Source: Clostridia bacterium
Lineage (GTDB): Bacteria > Bacillota_A > Clostridia > Oscillospirales > CAG-272
Direction: 5' to 3'
Assembly: GCA_017395725.1 (NCBI GenBank)
Contig: JAFQOB010000047.1
Span: forward strand, 1 to 6,408
Length of the DNA stretch: 6,408 nucleotides
Shown here: one piece after another, positions 5,453 through 6,408 of the stretch
How the letters are laid out: each line of letters opens with the position of its first letter
Numbering within the stretch: position 1 is the first letter of the stretch
The notes under the pieces: generated by a model
Seen by the model: the letters and a program-made list of their open reading frames with translations, nothing else
Told to the model about the DNA's origin: nothing
Database searches by the model: none
Made by a program: the position numbers and the translations under genes

Positions 5453-6046
5453 ATGATGTTTAAGAAGTCTGAAAAGAAGGTATCTGTTCCCTCATTGCCC
5501 GAAATTCAAAGCGAGCGTAAGCGGATACGAAGAAAAGATTATTATAAGCAAGCCCTTCGCGGTACGGTTTCTGTTTTAGTAGTCGTTGCAGCAGTTGCCG
5601 TCTTAATTGCAACGCTGTTTTTGCCGATACTTCAAATATCAGGGGATAGTATGTCGCCTACATTGGAGCATGACGAAATTGTTGTGCTCTTGAAAATAAA
5701 AAATTTTGAACGTGGAGATTTGATCGGTTTCTACTATCAGGGTAAGATTTTGCTCAAGCGTGTTATTGCTTTACCCGGGGATGAAGTAGCAATAGATGCG
5801 GACGGAAACGTTTATGTGAACGGGGAATTATTAGAGGAGCCTTATGTCACAGACAAGGGGCTTGGCGATTGCGATTTAGAATTCCCCTACAAGGTGCCGG
5901 GTACAAGCTACTTTGTAATGGGGGACCGCCGATCAAATTCGGTGGACAGCCGCAATTCTGTGGTTGGTTCCATACCTCAGGAAGATATTATAGGAAAAGT
6001 ATTTATAAGAGTTTGGCCGTTCTCTCGGTTTGGATTCGTTTATTAA
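5453..6046 (+). CDS. lepB: Signal peptidase I, Ser/Lys type (197 aa)
   Basis: This membrane serine protease cleaves signal peptides from exported proteins on the outer face of the membrane. A basic N-terminus (about 1-36) precedes one membrane segment (about 37-60). Catalytic box B is SGDSMSP (63-69) with nucleophile Ser66. Box D is LKRVIALPGD (101-110) with general base Lys102. Box E is GDRRSNSVDSR (157-167). All are intact and the length fits the Gram-positive one-TM class. The Lys makes this the ordinary bacterial (P) type, not the Ser/His SipW (ER) type that processes TasA in Bacillus. Tandem ATGs at 5453 and 5456 are both usable; a weak GAGAG at 5444-5448 is better spaced for the second. 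It sits between the coiled-coil gene and a surface protein gene, suggesting dedicated processing of local cargo. The symbol is family-level only. Confidence 0.93.
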   Translation: MMFKKSEKKVSVPSLPEIQSERKRIRRKDYYKQALRGTVSVLVVVAAVAVLIATLFLPILQISGDSMSPTLEHDEIVVLLKIKNFERGDLIGFYYQGKILLKRVIALPGDEVAIDADGNVYVNGELLEEPYVTDKGLGDCDLEFPYKVPGTSYFVMGDRRSNSVDSRNSVVGSIPQEDIIGKVFIRVWPFSRFGFVY

Positions 6047-6070
6047 AAATTTGATTTATATTTAAACGAA
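6035..6070 (+). promoter_or_regulatory. Inverted repeat ending at the ribosome site of the surface-protein gene
   Basis: TTCGTTTA (6035-6042) is the perfect reverse complement of TAAACGAA (6063-6070), with a 20-nt AT-rich gap holding the signal peptidase stop codon. The right arm ends within the first two bases of AAAGGAGG. It could form a weak intercistronic hairpin tuning translation of the last gene, but the long loop and AT-rich arms make this tentative. Confidence 0.25.
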
Positions 6071-6076
6071 AGGAGG
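6069..6076 (+). promoter_or_regulatory. Perfect Shine-Dalgarno with no ATG, GTG or TTG at normal distance
   Basis: AAAGGAGG is a full match to the anti-Shine-Dalgarno. Eight bases downstream in the open frame is ACG (6085-6087), the same spacing as in the two TasA-like genes. The first TTG in frame (6097) is 20 nt away and the first ATG (6148) is 71 nt away. The ribosome site therefore argues for initiation at ACG, or for a mutated or misread ATG. Confidence 0.75.
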
Positions 6077-6084
6077 GGAGAGCC

Positions 6085-6408
6085 ACGCAGGATATATTGG
6101 GCGAAAGCCTAAAAAAATTAAGAAAAATCAGAGTTCGGAAAACACGTATGATCGCTATTTTGTTAGTGCTCTCCCTTATTGTTTCGTTCGACGTGTTTTG
6201 GTGGTTGCGACAGCCCGGCTTGACGCTTGCGGGCGATGCGGATTGCGGAATTACAGAACATACTCACGATGAGGAATGTCTGAATGAAGAAATCCCGTGT
6301 AATCTTATTGAACACGTTCACGATATTTCTTGTTACTCTGATGAAACAGCTGATGTGGAAACTCAGCTTGATTGGCAAAAAATGTTTGCAGATTATCCTT
6401 ATACCGGA
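6085..6408 (+). CDS. Membrane-anchored Cys/His-repeat surface protein, N-terminal part (cut by window end)
   Basis: An open frame of 108 codons runs off the window. From the ACG it reads as a basic cytoplasmic segment (residues 1-21), a membrane segment (about 22-41: MIAILLVLSLIVSFDVFWWL), then an extracellular part beginning near GLTLAGDADC. TLA at 47-49 could be a signal peptidase site, or the segment may stay as an anchor. Two copies of C-x4-H-x-H-x3-C follow (54-65, CGITEHTHDEEC; 72-83, CNLIEHVHDISC), the EHTHxxxC repeat frequent in large clostridial surface proteins. The last residues, DWQKMFADYPYTG, resemble the lead-in to CHAP-like cell-wall hydrolase domains in such proteins, but that domain would lie beyond the window. 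It is 38 nt after the signal peptidase gene and probably in the same operon. Alternative starts are TTG 6097 and ATG 6148; the latter loses the basic segment. Confidence 0.8.

Noticed and set aside
6111..6117. A7 run in the early codons of the surface-protein gene (and an A8 run at 4960-4967) as further slippage switches.
   Set aside because: Short A runs are common in AT-rich Lys-coding or intergenic DNA, and nothing else suggests variation here, unlike the promoter G runs.
1..6408. CRISPR array, tRNA/rRNA genes, insertion sequences or attachment sites.
   Set aside because: I saw no regularly spaced short direct repeats, no tRNA-like or rRNA sequence, no transposase or integrase motifs. The only long repeat is the promoter/signal module.

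Overview
The window looks like an accessory surface-protein locus of a low-to-moderate GC Gram-positive (Firmicutes, probably Clostridia). Support comes from strong AAGGAGG ribosome sites, TTGACT/TATAAT sigma-A promoters, TasA-type export signals, and a signal peptidase next to a protein carrying the Cys/His repeats common in clostridial surface proteins. No phylogenetic marker gene is present, so the assignment stays at this level. All recognisable genes are on the + strand.

Layout. (1) 12-1966: a sigma-A promoter with an 11-G run as most of its spacer, a short leader, and a 613-aa secreted protein with a TasA-like N-terminal domain followed by a beta-helix-like region. (2) 1989-2082: a perfect hairpin without a U-tract, then an intrinsic terminator. 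(3) 2143-4534: a second copy of the same promoter/leader/signal-peptide module, with a 12-G run, driving a 761-aa sister protein. Its TasA-like domain is related, but it carries a longer, different beta-helix-like region with a ladder of cysteines. (4) 4596-4638: a very strong terminator. (5) 4668-6408: a second transcription unit that starts at an extended -10 promoter. It encodes a 71-aa Cro/CI-type regulator, a 142-aa coiled-coil protein of unknown function, a Ser/Lys signal peptidase I, and the start of a membrane-anchored Cys/His-repeat surface protein cut by the window edge. That last gene has no ATG in the expected place; an ACG sits at ideal distance from a perfect Shine-Dalgarno.

How the parts may work together (inference): the two TasA-like proteins would be exported and may form or decorate surface fibres, with the signal peptidase and coiled-coil protein helping export or assembly and the small regulator controlling part of the locus. 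The most striking signal is that both structural genes have a homopolymeric G run exactly between -35 and -10, giving spacers of 17 and 18 bp. Slipped-strand change in run length would alter promoter strength, so the two proteins look like independently phase-variable surface antigens built on a shared promoter-leader-signal cassette.
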